Source: Siphonodentalium dalli (Eukaryota > Mollusca > Scaphopoda > Gadilida > Siphonodentaliidae). Taken from it: 64,000 bases of DNA. The stretch spans positions 113,606,723-113,670,722 of the forward strand of contig CP136063.1 in assembly GCA_032622095.1 (NCBI GenBank), written 5' to 3'. Of this stretch, positions 13,701 to 26,099 are shown in pieces. A model generated the notes under the pieces. That model was not told the origin of the DNA. It did no database searches and was given only the letters and a program-made list of their open reading frames with translations. Positions within the stretch are counted from its first letter, which is position 1, and the number at the start of each line of letters is the position of its first letter. The translations under genes were made by a program, and so were the position numbers.

Positions 13701-13904
13701 ATTCCAAAGGTCAATCACCAATGGCAATGCCGCCAATGGTCATGTTGAAATGTTCTTCAAAATACTCAAGATTTGGTCAGTTTCTCGTTCTCAATGTGGG
13801 TTTCTGGTAGCCGTTAAAAGACGAAGTGTCAATATGCATTTTAGCTGATCTTAATCAGAACTTACTCTACGAGATAAAGTTGATCTAACGGCCGTCGATA
13901 ACAT
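4680..13904 (-). CDS. ETFA: Electron transfer flavoprotein subunit alpha, 5' portion (five exons; 3' part beyond left edge)
   Basis: Join on the minus strand: 13866-13904, 10328-10477, 7212-7293, 6628-6710, 4680-4779 (454 nt, 151 codons plus one base). Every intron has GT-AG ends and phases join correctly (0, 0, 1, 0, then 1). The product is the FAD-carrying alpha subunit that passes electrons from mitochondrial acyl-CoA, sarcosine and dimethylglycine dehydrogenases to ETF-ubiquinone oxidoreductase in the matrix. The translation starts with an Arg-rich presequence ([13 protein letters not shown], then YESLRRLQS). It continues with the family signatures [53 protein letters not shown] and [11 protein letters not shown]. 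Family members are about 333 residues long, so this is roughly the N-terminal 45%. The C-terminal FAD-binding half is missing because the window ends. Introns 1 and 2 contain hAT-type elements. Exon 1 is the least certain exon because it is short. Confidence 0.93.
5718..5930. mobile_element. Degenerate copy of the CCCTTTCATGA MITE family
   Basis: Begins TTAA then CCCTTTCATGACGGGAGTTG and is collinear with the element at 8368-8528 for about 110 bp. After that a second, rearranged half (TGCACTGGCTTACAAGGTCA) follows. The right terminus is not clear. Confidence 0.65.
6257..6366. mobile_element. CAGCC...GGCTG short inverted-repeat element, copy 1
   Basis: Starts CAGCCCTCATAATTGGCTA and ends CAATCTGAATTAAAAGGGCTG. 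It is about 80% similar to the copy at 13167-13289. No target duplication is visible here. A short GGATGC-rich stretch follows (6370-6405). Confidence 0.65.
6628..6710 (-). CDS. ETFA: ETFA exon 4
   Basis: Acceptor AATTTTTCAG, donor GTAAGT, 83 bp. With the G carried from exon 3 it reads [20 protein letters not shown], then AGATAIGK, which corresponds to the conserved AGASAFGK segment. Confidence 0.93.
7212..7293 (-). CDS. ETFA: ETFA exon 3
   Basis: Acceptor TTTATTTCAG, donor GTGAGT, 82 bp, ends in phase 1. It encodes [19 protein letters not shown] followed by EAFKGFLP, which is highly conserved in ETF-alpha. Confidence 0.95.
7775..8250. repeat. Two tandem ~185-bp units ending in a GGAC-rich tract
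   Basis: Both units share ATGTTGAAATTTTCTAAGT, GGGTTAATAACTCC, CGTCATCTATATACATGTTG and GATTACACCA. A (GGAC)n-like tract and 'CCCCGTATCTATAGTCCCCC' follow. This layout resembles the 3' end of a dispersed retroelement. It lies in ETFA intron 2. Confidence 0.75.
8368..8528. mobile_element. TTAA-flanked 161-bp MITE (piggyBac-like ends)
   Basis: Flanked by TTAA at 8364-8367 and 8529-8532. Termini are CCCTTTCATGA and TCATTTCAAGGG, with internal ATATGCGAGG/TATATAAGAGAATGC. CCC...GGG ends with TTAA duplication fit the piggyBac type. Related fragments lie at 1481-1667 and 5718-5930. Confidence 0.7.
8705..10028. mobile_element. hAT transposon remnant with exact 8-bp target duplication
   Basis: An exact CTAAACAT duplication (8697-8704 and 10029-10036) flanks inverted termini TAGTGCTGGGACGGTTG (left) and TAGTGCTGGGACAGTTG (right, reverse complement). 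Subterminal AACCGGTT motifs occur near both ends (8738 and 8769; 9969). The 8-bp duplication and a BED-finger remnant inside identify hAT. At 1.3 kb it is internally deleted and non-autonomous. It is inserted in ETFA intron 2. Confidence 0.88.
9286..9495 (-). pseudogene. BED-type zinc-finger remnant of a hAT transposase
   Basis: An open stretch reads [20 protein letters not shown] followed by SHIQKKH, giving Cys-x2-Cys ... His-x4-His with the aromatic/basic spacing of BED fingers, which sit at the N-terminus of hAT transposases. The catalytic domain and dimerisation region are absent and the frame ends in unrelated residues. It lies inside the TSD-bounded element at 8705-10028, so it is a decayed transposase start rather than a host gene. 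Confidence 0.75.
10328..10477 (-). CDS. ETFA: ETFA exon 2
   Basis: Acceptor CCTCTCCACAG, donor GTAAGT, 50 codons in phase 0. It encodes the end of the presequence and the first strands of the N-terminal domain ([17 protein letters not shown], then [17 protein letters not shown]). Confidence 0.95.
11940..12335. repeat. Degenerate tandem unit containing CCCAAATAATAGTGCAGRGG
   Basis: The motif GTGCAG(G/A)CCCAAATAATAGTGCAG recurs at about 11945 and 11998, and in diverged form at 12296-12330 next to the left end of the hAT-like element. A related fragment follows that element near 13645. This suggests the element inserted into the array. Confidence 0.6.
12345..13637. mobile_element. hAT-like non-autonomous element, 1.29 kb
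   Basis: Inverted termini are TAGAGGTGTCACGATTA (left) and TAGGGGTGCCACGATTA (right, reverse complement), both followed by AATCGAT-rich subterminal repeats. The flanks are 8-bp AAGAAATT (12337-12344) and AAGAAAAT (13638-13645), a target duplication with one mismatch. No transposase frame remains. A second small element (13167-13289) is nested inside. It lies in ETFA intron 1, 229 bp from exon 1. Confidence 0.8.
13167..13289. mobile_element. CAGCC...GGCTG element, copy 2, with 7-bp duplication
   Basis: Termini CAGCCTTCATAATTGGC and TAAGAGGGCTG. Both flanks carry ATTAAAA (13160-13166 and 13290-13296). It is nested in the hAT-like element at 12345-13637, so it inserted later. CAG...CTG ends with a 7-8 bp duplication suggest a hAT-derived MITE. 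Confidence 0.7.
13866..13904 (-). CDS. ETFA: ETFA exon 1 (start codon and presequence)
   Basis: ATG with A at -3 (atcaaaATG), 13 codons reading [13 protein letters not shown], then the donor GTAAGT. It ends in phase 0, as exon 2 requires. The 13-residue length equals the coding part of human exon 1 as I recall it. It lies 3.4 kb upstream of exon 2 and 229 bp from the hAT-like element at 12345-13637. Confidence 0.72.
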
Positions 13905-14030
13905 TTTGATGTTTCTAAAATTCGACGACTCTTTCGCTGTTTCCGGTTCGGCGCCACCTCCCGGAATGTAGAAACGGTGTCAATAATTTAAGACACAAGT
14001 ACATCCGTAAATATGTTCCGCTTGAACCGC

Positions 14031-14292
14031 AGTAAAAAATTTGCAGGAAGGTATGCTGCCGTTTTTTTTGCATCTGGCATTCTCGGGGTAAAAATCGGTT
14101 CAAGCGGATGTTATAAAGTCTTATAATATGTTTTAAACTATTAGTATTACAAATGTCAAATATGGGCACAAAAGGTCTTTAGTAAAAAAAATTGCATGAT
14201 ATGTTGTAAAAAACGCGTTTTTTGCTCCTCGGGCAACCCACCCACCCCGGCATACCTTCCTGCAATTTTGTTATTACCCACCCCCCCCCCAC
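14031..14292. mobile_element. Short inverted-repeat derivative of the GTAAAAAATTTGCAGG family
   Basis: Left end AGTAAAAAATTTGCAGGAAG; right end carries the reverse complement GCATACCTTCCTGCAA followed by a C tract. The long relative is at 51677-54133. The interior shares 'AAAAGGTCTTTAGTA' and 'AAAAAACGCGTTTTTTGC' with 54018-54067. Confidence 0.6.
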
Positions 14293-15060
14293 AGCTATTG
14301 CCAAAAAAATTATATTTGCATGATCCACACATGTATAGGCAATATTATATTTAAGCTGCTTGATATGTACACGTATACATTTGTTCAAGTATTACCAGTG
14401 ATTACACCTCATGATTTGGCTTGTGTACACTGTACTACTGCCATTGTCCTCCATGCAGGTTGAACATTAAAGATTCATAATCCGATTTTAAAGCTAGGCC
14501 CCTAAATATTAAAATTTCGTCGGCCTCAGGGGTAAAATATATCTGATTAGAGTCGATGAACCCACCCATCAATATAAGGCTCAAAAGTTATCAGATATGG
14601 ATTTTTAAAAGTCTGTTGTTTTTCACCACATCGACTATTTGGCGGCCTGGCAAATAGTCGAATTATCATCTTCCAGAAATATATGGACATGCGCCTGCAG
14701 ACGCCGTCGCGCGAGTCGGAAAGCTCACAGTTTGTTGTGATTTTGCATGGTGATCAATGCTATCGCAAGTTAACTTCGGAATATAACACGACGAAAAGTA
14801 AAGTCAACAACAACAAATAATGTAAATTGTGATTGTTGATGTACGGTACATACATGCATGTAACATATTCTTATTTACGAATCGATATGCACGTTTTAGT
14901 CATATGTTAACAGCCTGCCGGTTACACGTGGACATATGTTAGTTTGCATTTGTGATGACACTAAAATATATGGGCATCACCATATACAATGTGTGGAAGT
15001 TGAAAACCACATACACTCGCTCGTCGTGTACAAACCGTCAAGAAAAACGTTATTGTAGGA
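14293..15060. other. No gene recognised
   Basis: Contains a diverged segment (14480-14660: ATCTGATTAGAGTCGATGAA, CACCCATCAATATAAGGCTC) related to the TTAA element at 17115-17583. Otherwise featureless AT-rich DNA. Confidence 0.5.
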
Positions 15061-16930
15061 CTTTTCGGCAAAAATTATAGGAAGATATTATTTTTTTTTT
15101 GCATCTGGCATTTTCAGAGCGCATCACCCCCAAACCTGAAAAGAAAATTTTTACTCCGAATTTTTTGTTCACCCACACCCCAAATTTCACTAATTTTTTT
15201 CTAAAACCACATAAACCCTACTGATATCACTCATATGACTGGGAAAATATATCCTTTAGTTCAAATGACAGTTAACCTGTTGCAGAATCTGTTTTAATTG
15301 AAAAAAATTGTTCATGCAGGAAAATATGAAGAATTTGTTCAAATACTGGCGGATAGGCCATTTGTCTACCACATACATGACATACATGCATTGGAGTTTC
15401 CAGGTTGATGTGTGACGAGAGTATGCTAGGTAGACCCCGAAGCCATGACAAATACTTTTCACGGCTGGCTCAACCAATTTCGTGGCTGGTTAGCAAGCTA
15501 TAAGCCGGCTCAGTCGCAATGTTCGTGGCTGACGAAATATGGCGGCTCAGCCGGCTGAGACGTTATCACTCGGAGTATTTTCGTTTCCGAAATGTCCCTA
15601 CTTCCCGATTATAGACCCCCGTTTGTTTTAGCGTTTGTGGTGAACCCGTAGAATTCCAGACCACACGTATTCTTTGGTGTTGGGTTTTTTCCATTATGGC
15701 GACAATACACGAAGGACTGTCATGTACTATGTAGTTTCCCATCTAATCGGTATAAGTTATATACATTGGGACTTCTGTTGACTTCAGCTACTGCTATCAT
15801 CACTGGCATCTTGAGATATGTGTCCATGCGAGTATGCCAATATTATAGGCAATGCGGTTTAGTTATTTGCCGTCCACGGTACAGTTGTGCTTGACATATG
15901 AGCCCATGCAAACGGCTCAGCCATTTTACAATTCCGGCGGCGGAGATTTGTTCATGTGGCTGGCGTTAGAGATAATATGGCTGGCGGCGGCTTGTGGCCA
16001 ATATGGCTGGCAGCGGCGGCGTGCGATGGCGGCTTCGGGCTCTGATGCTAGGTCTAACTGGGTGGTCACATTTGATTTTGCTAAATGGAAATTCTAATGC
16101 ACCGATGCAGTTGACACATATATACAGTAACCCACAGAAGCTGATAGGTGCACACCAAAACACTAGTATAACTTACTTTATAATGTATATATGCATCCAG
16201 TTTTCCAAAAACAATTCTCAGCATATCCAGTAAGATATATTTCCCCCTGCAAGCTATTACATGAACCAAACATGTGTTTTGGCTATTTTGGCTGTAATAC
16301 ATTTTAAGCTGATAACATCTCAGGACAGTGAAGTCAATCTTCACTTTCGAGTCACTACATTTTGTAGACATTTTGTAGACATATCCATGACATCAGTTAT
16401 TAATTTCCAGTTCAACCCAGAGTTGACATATTTTGAATATAAATACACAGAGAGGATATTTACCAGGCTGCAATTGGATATATTTTATAAATTGCTGATA
16501 TCTGCAAACCTAAGCCATTGTGAATGACGCACACAATTCCATCATTTCGAACTATTTCCTGATTAGTCGGTCAACCAGCCCATTACCTATAGCATTATTC
16601 CATAACACTTTTGTTAGTCTAGTGCATGGAGCGAGTTCAATTATACTAAATGACAAGCAGTCATTATGCCGGACTTGGATATATACTTTAGGTGGTTGTG
16701 AGAGCAACAGATCATCTGAGTGGATACACATGCAAATTGTTCACTGATTAGTTCGAGGTACCGGTACTGATGACAGTTATTGTCTAGCCATTGATAGTCA
16801 CATTAATGGTTGGGGCATTTGCTCGCTCTTGTTGCATGCACACAATGTTTACATTTCTCGAAGGTTCTATCCAAAGGCTGCCGGAAGGAAGTTTTTTCAC
16901 CACACCGTCCCATATGCAACATAACTAAGC
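15060..16930. repeat. Old copy of the 51.7-54.1 kb composite element, split by unrelated sequence
   Basis: 15085-15300 (TTTGCATCTGGCATTTTC, GATATCACTCATATGACTGG) and 16490-16920 (ATTTCCTGATTAGTCGGTCA, CATTGATAGTCACATTAATG, TTTTTTCACCACACCG) match, in the same order, segments at 51720-52070 and 53430-53910. About 1.2 kb of unrelated sequence (15310-16480) separates the two halves here. It includes an imperfect AT(A/T)TGGCTGGCGGCGG stretch near 15960-16030. Confidence 0.6.
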
Positions 16931-17114
16931 TTAATCACACATCCTAAAATAATAGTAAATAGCGAATGGATAATTTTATATACAAGAAACCTAACTAGAA
17001 AATACTCAAACTTAACCTAATTCTCAACCGCAGTAAAGGCAATATAAATAAATAAATAACAGTTTTGTATAGCGTAAAATCCACCGAAGTGCTCTAAAAC
17101 GCTTGACATGTTAA

Positions 17115-17583
17115 AGGTACTCAACCCGATAAAACTCCTCTCAATTACTATTTCAATGGCTTCGGGGGTCAAAAATATTTGATTCGAGTCGAGGAAGTCA
17201 CCCATCAAAGCTCAGATTTGTTAGATATCGATTTTAGAAATCTATTATTTTTCATTATCGGGAATACTATCTGGCCCAGAACTCAGTCAAAATTGCGTAA
17301 AAATTACCACTTGATTTTAGAGTTATTCATCCTTGTCTGTTTGAATAGATTTGGAGTACACATCCAGAGCAGATTACGGCAGTTATTGGTACTCATCTCG
17401 AGAACATAACAAATTTGAAAAATCAATATCTAATAACTCTGAGCTTTGTTTGATGGGTTCCTCGACTCGAATCAAATATTGTTTACCCCCAAAGCCAAAG
17501 AAATAGTAATATAGGACCCTCTGATCGGATTGTTGTTGTTGGAATCTGTTGAGATGGGGACGCTCTTTACGGGTTGAGTACCT
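17115..17583. mobile_element. TTAA-flanked inverted-repeat element (Kolobok-like ends)
   Basis: TTAA at 17111-17114 and 17584-17587 flanks AGGTACTCAACCCG and its inverted copy CGGGTTGAGTACCT. Long imperfect arms follow: left GATTCGAGTCGAGGAAGTCA, right GGTTCCTCGACTCGAATC. AGG...CCT ends with TTAA target sites fit the Kolobok superfamily. No transposase is present. Confidence 0.75.
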
Positions 17584-17710
17584 TTAAATATAAAATTGCA
17601 AATATAAGACATAATTTTGGACATCAACAAAAAATGTAAATAACATGCTAAAAAATGCTACAGCGAAAGGGGGGGGGGGCAAATTGACGAACGGGGTAAC
17701 AAGCTAAAAC

Positions 17711-17840
17711 CACAGAGCTTGGAATTTGGTAAAAATCCCTCTTTTATTGGCGGAACCACCACCCGGGACCATAGGTCACGGGTCCCGGTGGTGGTTCGGT
17801 CAATAAAAGAGGGGTTTTTACCAAATTCCAAGCTCCTGTG
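17711..17840. mobile_element. Foldback element with ~58-bp stem
   Basis: The left arm contains AGCTTGGAATTTGGTAAAAA and CTTTTATTG, then GGCGGAACCACCACCCGGGA. The right arm is its near-perfect inverse (TCCCGGTGGTGGTTCGGTCA ... TTTTTACCAAATTCCAAGCT), separated by about 12 bases (CCATAGGTCACG). Transcription in either direction would give a very stable hairpin. Confidence 0.8.
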
Positions 17841-19257
17841 CTTAAAACTAACATGAAAAGGGGTAAAATGGGGAAAGATCGGGGACGAGTAAAATCGAAA
17901 CGAAAAATATTGATGAGACTAAGGTGCTTAAAGGCACGTGAGGCCTTGGTTGTCGAAAATATTCATATTTGTTCCAATCACCGTAAACAGAAAAAACAGT
18001 AAATCGCATACAGTTTCGTTCATATATACCATGACCATCGCGTAAACAGCATGTTATCATAAAGACCTACTATATTGTACCTAAGCAAGAGCCTGATTGT
18101 GTTACAGAAGACAGCACAATGCTACTGGCTAATCACACACACAAATGGCATAAACGCTCTTTATTAGTTCCATATCAGGAATTCACCCACAAAGAACGCT
18201 CTTTATGTTTACCATCATAATATAAACAAACATCAGAAAAGTAACTTTTTATGCTTTTGTTTACATAACAGTGGTCAACCATATGACAATAACATACTGT
18301 TTATGCGATATTTCTTATTTGTATACGGACAAAGACTGTCTACATTTTGATGTTCTTTCTGTTTGTGGCGGTTTTTTGACCGGTTGGAAATATTTTCACA
18401 GGATACCCACCGCCAAGGCCAACCGTACCTTTAATTAGTGATCCAAACAGTATAAAAGATAGAATATTATCAACAAAGAGTATTTGCATTAGTATTTTTT
18501 GGTGTTTTTGTTTTTGGTATTTTAAGATAAAAATAAAAACAGTTATCAAACACATAATTATATACACGAGTTAAGTTCAGCTGGTGTTTTTCTTGGTTGA
18601 TGCGCGTGACGTTAGCTTTCACCTGGTATCACCTGGTATAGCCCTGGAACACCCTAGCTGACCAAGGCTACTCGCTAACGTGCTTATGGGACTTCTTCTT
18701 CGGTTGTAATTCCAGTAGAGGTCCCAGTACATAGATATGGTGTGTTTCCAGTTATAGTATGTTTCGAACTGTTACAAATATTAAATATGAGCAGAAAAGG
18801 TTTTTAGTGAAAAAAAAATGCACGAGGTTGTAATTTTTTTTATTACCACCACCATATTGCCATTGCGCAATTGGGTACAAATGTAAGCAATTGCACTTAA
18901 GCGCAATTGAATTTCGCTTAAGTCCAATTATTAATAAATGTGAAAAAAAATGGCCTCCCATAATTATGTGGCATGCAGGGGGTTGGAACTTGGATGTCCG
19001 AGGCGGACACTCAGGCGATACACGAACTTAATGACTAGAAGTGGGTGTCCATCCTGTATGTCCATCTTGTACATCAACATGAATGTTGTAATCCGATAGA
19101 CACCGTCTATAGTTAGACATATTCAAAGTGATTGTCATTTAAGTTCAAAATTCAGAACCGAATTAGAAAATATATATAGCAACATAACATATGGAAATTC
19201 CAGCGTGATATTGCGAGAAGCGAATGTGTTTTATATTTAACTTACAAACATACACAT
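17841..19257. other. No gene recognised; repeat fragments
   Basis: 18715-18860 (GGTCCCAGTACATAGATATG, AAAAGGTTTTTAGTG) matches the right part of the composite element near 53930-54030. A cluster of GCGCAATTG/GCAATTGCACTTAAG motifs lies at 18865-18930. No coding evidence. Confidence 0.5.
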
Positions 19258-19261
19258 TTAA

Positions 19262-20455
19262 AGGGGTACTGTACGCCATTTTCAATAAATTATCAGTGAT
19301 AACAACGATCTAATATCGATAATATATAGAAAAGTAAGTAATTTGAGTCGAAGATGTATTCTGTAAACATTCAGTTTAATATTTTATCTTAAAATCATCA
19401 GTTAATAATTTGATATAAATTGAATTTATGCTGGAGCCAGGGGGGGGGGGGGGGGGTCTGAAAAAAATTCCAGACACGTATGCTACTTTTTTGCCGATGA
19501 CCCGCTTTTTGGAACAAACCCACCCTGACCCCAATTTTTTTTCCATTTCCATTTCCATAGTTTTTTTCCAGCCATGTTTTGACACCCACCCCCTTGTGGA
19601 ACGCAAAACACAAACATACAGAGAAAACCAGGACCAAACCTCCTACATTGATATTCAGTGAATCTAGTAATGAACAGCAGGACTGGTCTCTAGCAGTATA
19701 TTCTTGATTGCAGTGGATTTTTTAATCGTTTTTGTTAAATATCATATTTCCACAGCTCTGCAGTCAATTTATTTTAAAGCTTAGTATATGAATAGAGCAT
19801 GCATGGCTTGGAGCCGAAGGCGAGTGAACTACACCATTCCCACTGGCCACTATACATTCGCGTAGTCAACGACAAGATATGCTCTAATCATTATATTATA
19901 TCGAACACTTATAGACAAACTGACATATTTATATACCATCGAACTTTTTATTGCTAAACTGAAGTCATTGTATTGTGTCCAGGTCGCATTCAATTTCCTT
20001 CTCGCCACAAAACCTATTAAGCAGCTTTATTGCTATTGTGAATAGCAGCTATGCCTGAGTGGGTAACCGGTCACTGACACAGCGCGCACAGTTAATCATA
20101 ATTAATAGTCACTGTTTTAGTGCCAAAATGTGTGTGGTAGTCCTTTTTTAGAGACCTCTTTAGTTTTTGTGTTTTGTTACTTTGTTATGGAAATTTATAA
20201 AGATATTATGTCTATACACCAGATAGGTGTATTTGTTTTACACCAGATAGGTGATATTGTTTTACACCAGATAGGTGATTGTATTATATCAGATAGGTTA
20301 AACAAGAGGTGTGCACTCGAGTGCTAGCATATCCCCACCGTGGCAAATTCAAACCGCATTATCCGTAAACCCAACAAAAAAGATTTTTAACAAAAAAGAA
20401 AAATTCGGACTAACAATATCGATATGGTGTCACAAGAAGCTAGTACAGTATCCCT
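19262..20455. mobile_element. TTAA-flanked element with short inverted termini
   Basis: TTAA at 19258-19261 and 20456-20459 flanks AGGGGTACTGTACG and its imperfect inverse AGTACAGTATCCCT. The interior holds an 18-base G run (19441-19457) with a diverged copy of a dispersed repeat, and the minisatellite at 20210-20300. Only 14 terminal bases pair, so this is less secure than the element at 17115. Confidence 0.5.
20210..20300. repeat. Minisatellite, ~26-bp unit, four copies
   Basis: The unit TACACCAGATAGGTGATATT is repeated with small changes; the last copy is diverged (TATATCAGATAGGTTA). Confidence 0.85.
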
Positions 20456-20829
20456 TTAAGACAAGTTTTTTTTAGTTGATATTGATTCCATGGGTTTTGT
20501 GCATCCAACACATATATATATACATTAAAAAGCCCTGTTTTACTATTTACCTGGTGTGTTACGCATGAACCTTTCAACTGTGTGAGAGATACCCAACCGA
20601 CTGCCACCACGTCCATGTGTATATAGAACTAATTGTGTCAATGTTACTTGTTTTCTCACACATAAATTAATAAAATGAAAACAAAAGTTTAGTTTCAAAA
20701 CGTTCTGTTATAGAGCTGAACATATGTACCGATAGTCAATAATCCTGCAACTTATGCTGCGGTGTGAGAAAACAAAGTAACATTTGACGAAATTAGTTCT
20801 ATATTTGCATGTACGCATACACGCGGTGA

Positions 20830-21740
20830 CATGCATGGGTTGGAGAGTCTGACAAACCCCAGGGATGTGGCGACATGTGGAGGGGATTCTCTCAACCCCA
20901 ACTTTGGTAAAAAAATTCATGTCTGGCACAACATTACTTGGAAATTTCACAACATTAGGTTGAAATGGTTCTTAGTTTTATCTTCCAATTATATATTACA
21001 GGGCGGTGTTTTCCAACCTGGGGGGGGGGGGTGTCATCCATGGCCAGCCCTTTGTGTTCTGGTCCCTCCCTGTGGCCTGCAAAAGTTGCTAAATATTTTA
21101 AGAAAAACAAATCGGGGTGTCATATGCCTGGAGTTATAGACCACTGGATGTTATGATTTTACAATTTTCTGGTTCAGATCTCATAATTTCTCATTTTGGG
21201 ATAGTGAATTATGTTACTCCTCCTGGTTAGAGCAGGCAACAGAACTACTGATCCACAGAGAATAGGATACCACCCAGACTTGCAAGGAACAGTTGAGAAA
21301 AAATTGAAGTCCAAGGGAGATGGAGTGGTGCACATGGAATTATGCAAACGTGTGAGTTGGGTGGGTCTGGTTAAAAGGGGAGGGGTGTGCTGTTGGAAAT
21401 TCCAAGGTGGACACCCCCACCACCAAAGGAGTGCCCTGAGACCCTCTAGCCACGACGACCCCCACCCCCCCCCCCCCCCCCCCCAATTTGGTAAAATAAT
21501 ACAACATTCCTAACGCAGTTGGAGATTTCGCATCGAAAATAGGCTGCAAATGGTCTCATAGTTTGAGATTTCTCAACAAGTATTTTGTGTGAAATTGGTT
21601 GCAACTAAATTGGCATCATTTGGAAATTCATAACCTTAAAGCAAGTTATAAGGCAGTGCCCTGTTAGATTGGAAATTTCCAACAGGTGGATAGCGGGTTG
21701 GAAATTTATTCTGGTTCAAAGAGGGTGAAGTTAGAAATTC
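20830..21740. repeat. Dispersed repeat rich in TTGGAAATTTCCAAC motifs
   Basis: Contains GGGATGTGGCGACATGTGG, TTGGAAATTCCAAGGTGG, GAAATTTCCAACAGGTGG and G/C homopolymers (21018-21029, 21466-21484). The same vocabulary recurs at 47640-48110 and 56770-58110, including GTCGCCACGTCC at an end. It is probably one decayed family. Confidence 0.6.
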
Positions 21741-21749
21741 CACCATGTA

Positions 21750-22447
21750 TCAGACATTATAAACACGTCACTGCAAACACATATTAAATATAATTTTGCT
21801 CACCGTGCCTTCATCGCAATTCTGATATAGATTAGCCCTCTGATCTTCATATATTCGCTCGAGCCACTATCACAAAATTGAGCATTTTTATACAGATCAT
21901 CCATGAGTTTCAGATTCGACGGAATGACTATAAACGAAGGAGTTCATATTCAACCGGTGCAACATATTTAATTAATTGTCCATTATGAGTGGTTTAACAC
22001 ACTAGTGATCAACACTGGGAGAGCGGAATCTGATACCCATGACTTGGAGGAACTTTTGCTTCAATACATTGAGATAAACATTCATTCAGCACATTCCAAC
22101 ATTGTAAATGAGTAATATAGCAGTGTTTACATTTGTTACACACTTCAGTATACAAGTTGTTTACTAAGAGGAACAACCTCTATCTTGTTTCTTACCCCCC
22201 CCCCCCCCCCTCGCGCAATCCAGGTTGTTCCCCTTGGTGAACAATTTATACTGATGTGTGTAACCAATACTTACTACACAAGCCTAGGTGAATAGGTGGA
22301 ATAATAAATCTATAGGCAATGTACAACGACCTCATATGTCAGCTGAATTAAACAAACTTGCACATGTCTAAATCAATGTGTATGAATGATTTTAATCAGC
22401 CATAAACAGAGCCATAAAAATGGTAATACAAAATGTTTAGTCAACCA
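21750..22447. other. 3' flank of the FEM1B-like gene; no gene recognised
   Basis: AT-rich, with a 14-base C run at 22196-22210. On the minus strand no canonical AATAAA was seen just after the stop codon, and no poly(A) tract was found that would mark a processed retrocopy. Confidence 0.4.
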
Positions 22448-24390
<1,943 letters not shown>

Positions 24391-24599
24391 TTATCACCAG
24401 ACTTTTATTTCACACTTCATTTTCATTCAGACCGGAAGTCAACATTACCGAATAGGAAATGAGCCGGTGCTCCGAAAAATATACCCCATATCTCAAGAAT
24501 GAAATTTTGAAAACAAAAACGACTGGCACGCACCTGGACCCACTCTGGTCAAATTGAAGTTTAGTACTTAAAGAGTGCGTGGATAATAAAGCGACGCTC

Positions 24600-25416
24600 A
24601 AGGTATGGACTATTCAATATACCGAAGCAGAACAGAACAGCTTCGAATATTTTTGAGATTGTGTTGGCGAGAGCGATTGGTCGGTAATTATCTTTATCGC
24701 TGATATTTCCTGATTTATTTTTGACAATGGGTATAATGGTGACATCTAACATATCTGTCGGTAAGTATCCGGTCTGTAGTATACTGTTATAAAGTTCTTT
24801 GATGTAGAGTCTCACTGATCCGTGTGCGTTGTTTATGTGTTCAGATGAGATCCCATCAGGACCTGGTGATTTTCCGTTAGCGAGTTTCGATATTGATATG
24901 TTCATCTCTGATTCTGTGATATCCAGCAGTTCCCTTCTATATTCTTCTTCGATAATCGTTTCTGTTTGTTGATCCGCTTGTTGGTTAGATCCAAGAATTT
25001 CCGAGAAGTGTTCTTTCCACATTTCAAGGATATTGTTTTCTCCGGTGATTCCGTTAATTATAATACAATTAACTGAGGTATTAACATTTCCTTTCTTTAT
25101 AGTTCTCCAGAAGTCAGCCCACCTATTGTTCTTCATATTTAATGCCATTTCTTCTGCACGGCATTGTTCAACTTCTGTTTTGCATTTCCTCAGCGCATAT
25201 TTAAATTGTGATCGGGCGTGACGCATTGAGTCGTGTATGTATCCATATCTTGGCCGGCCATATCCATTCGCGAAAACTGACCCTTGCTTTATAATGAAGT
25301 CGTTTAACCCTAGAGTTCCACCCAGGTATCGAGTGCTTATTCGGCAATCTTTTGTTTATACATCGCTCACTCGCCTGTTTTAATGACGCCACAATATGAT
25401 GGTATTTATAAACCAT
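24600..25416 (-). pseudogene. LINE reverse-transcriptase fragment (CR1/jockey-type), truncated
   Basis: The linker upstream of the RT is recognisable (SIPGWNSRVKRLHYKAR; then SQFKYALRKCK after a frameshift near 25220), followed by the N-terminal RT blocks NGKSPGPDGISSEHI and NYRPIALANTISKIFE. The palm motif YADD and everything after it are missing; translation ends about 30 residues beyond block 2a in unrelated sequence. It lies about 200 bp upstream of the FEM1B-like start codon on the same strand. Confidence 0.88.
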
Positions 25417-25419
25417 CTA

Positions 25420-26095
25420 TCGTAGATGCGTGGTTCTGTTTCGTTAATTCTGGTATAGTGTTCACATTGAATGCTGATAGCAACCGCATTGTTTCATCAC
25501 GATAAGATTCAAGATGTCGGTCTACATTCTTTTGGAACAGGTCTCTCTTGCAGGTAGAGGCCTACTTGTCCTATAAGTTCTAGCACGAAAACCATAGTCA
25601 GAAATGGTGACGCCCTCAAGATCATATTATTAGGCGTATATATAAATTATAATATAAAATATATTGGTTTCATGAATGCACCACCTCAGAATTCCGTTAA
25701 AACAGATAATACTTCAAATTATTCAAAAGTACAAAGACTAGATGTCTTATAATGTAGCCTATTACTGCGGGTATCTCATTTACGACCTTTATTCTACATT
25801 CCAACTGAGACAATGAAATCTTCAAGAGTGGCCAACCATTAAATTGTTCATACCTAAACATCGAAAGCAATTAACGAGGTCATAAAAGTTACATACCGCA
25901 ACAATTCGATGAGACATCCGCGAAGATACATCCGCGAAAACCCGAAATGTGTTGTCCTGCGATATATTACCATCGCTATAGCTCCATTGACACGACCGAC
26001 CAGATCAGCATTACTTCATTTTCCTAAAATAAATCGCATCGCGTGAAATCCGAAACGTGTTGTCCTGCGATATAACCCCATCGCCCCATTGGCAC
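25420..26095. other. No gene recognised
   Basis: AT-rich. Contains a short direct duplication: GAAACGTGTTGTCCTGCGAT at 26051 resembles GAAATGTGTTGTCCTGCGAT at 25945. Confidence 0.4.
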
Positions 26096-26099
26096 GGTC

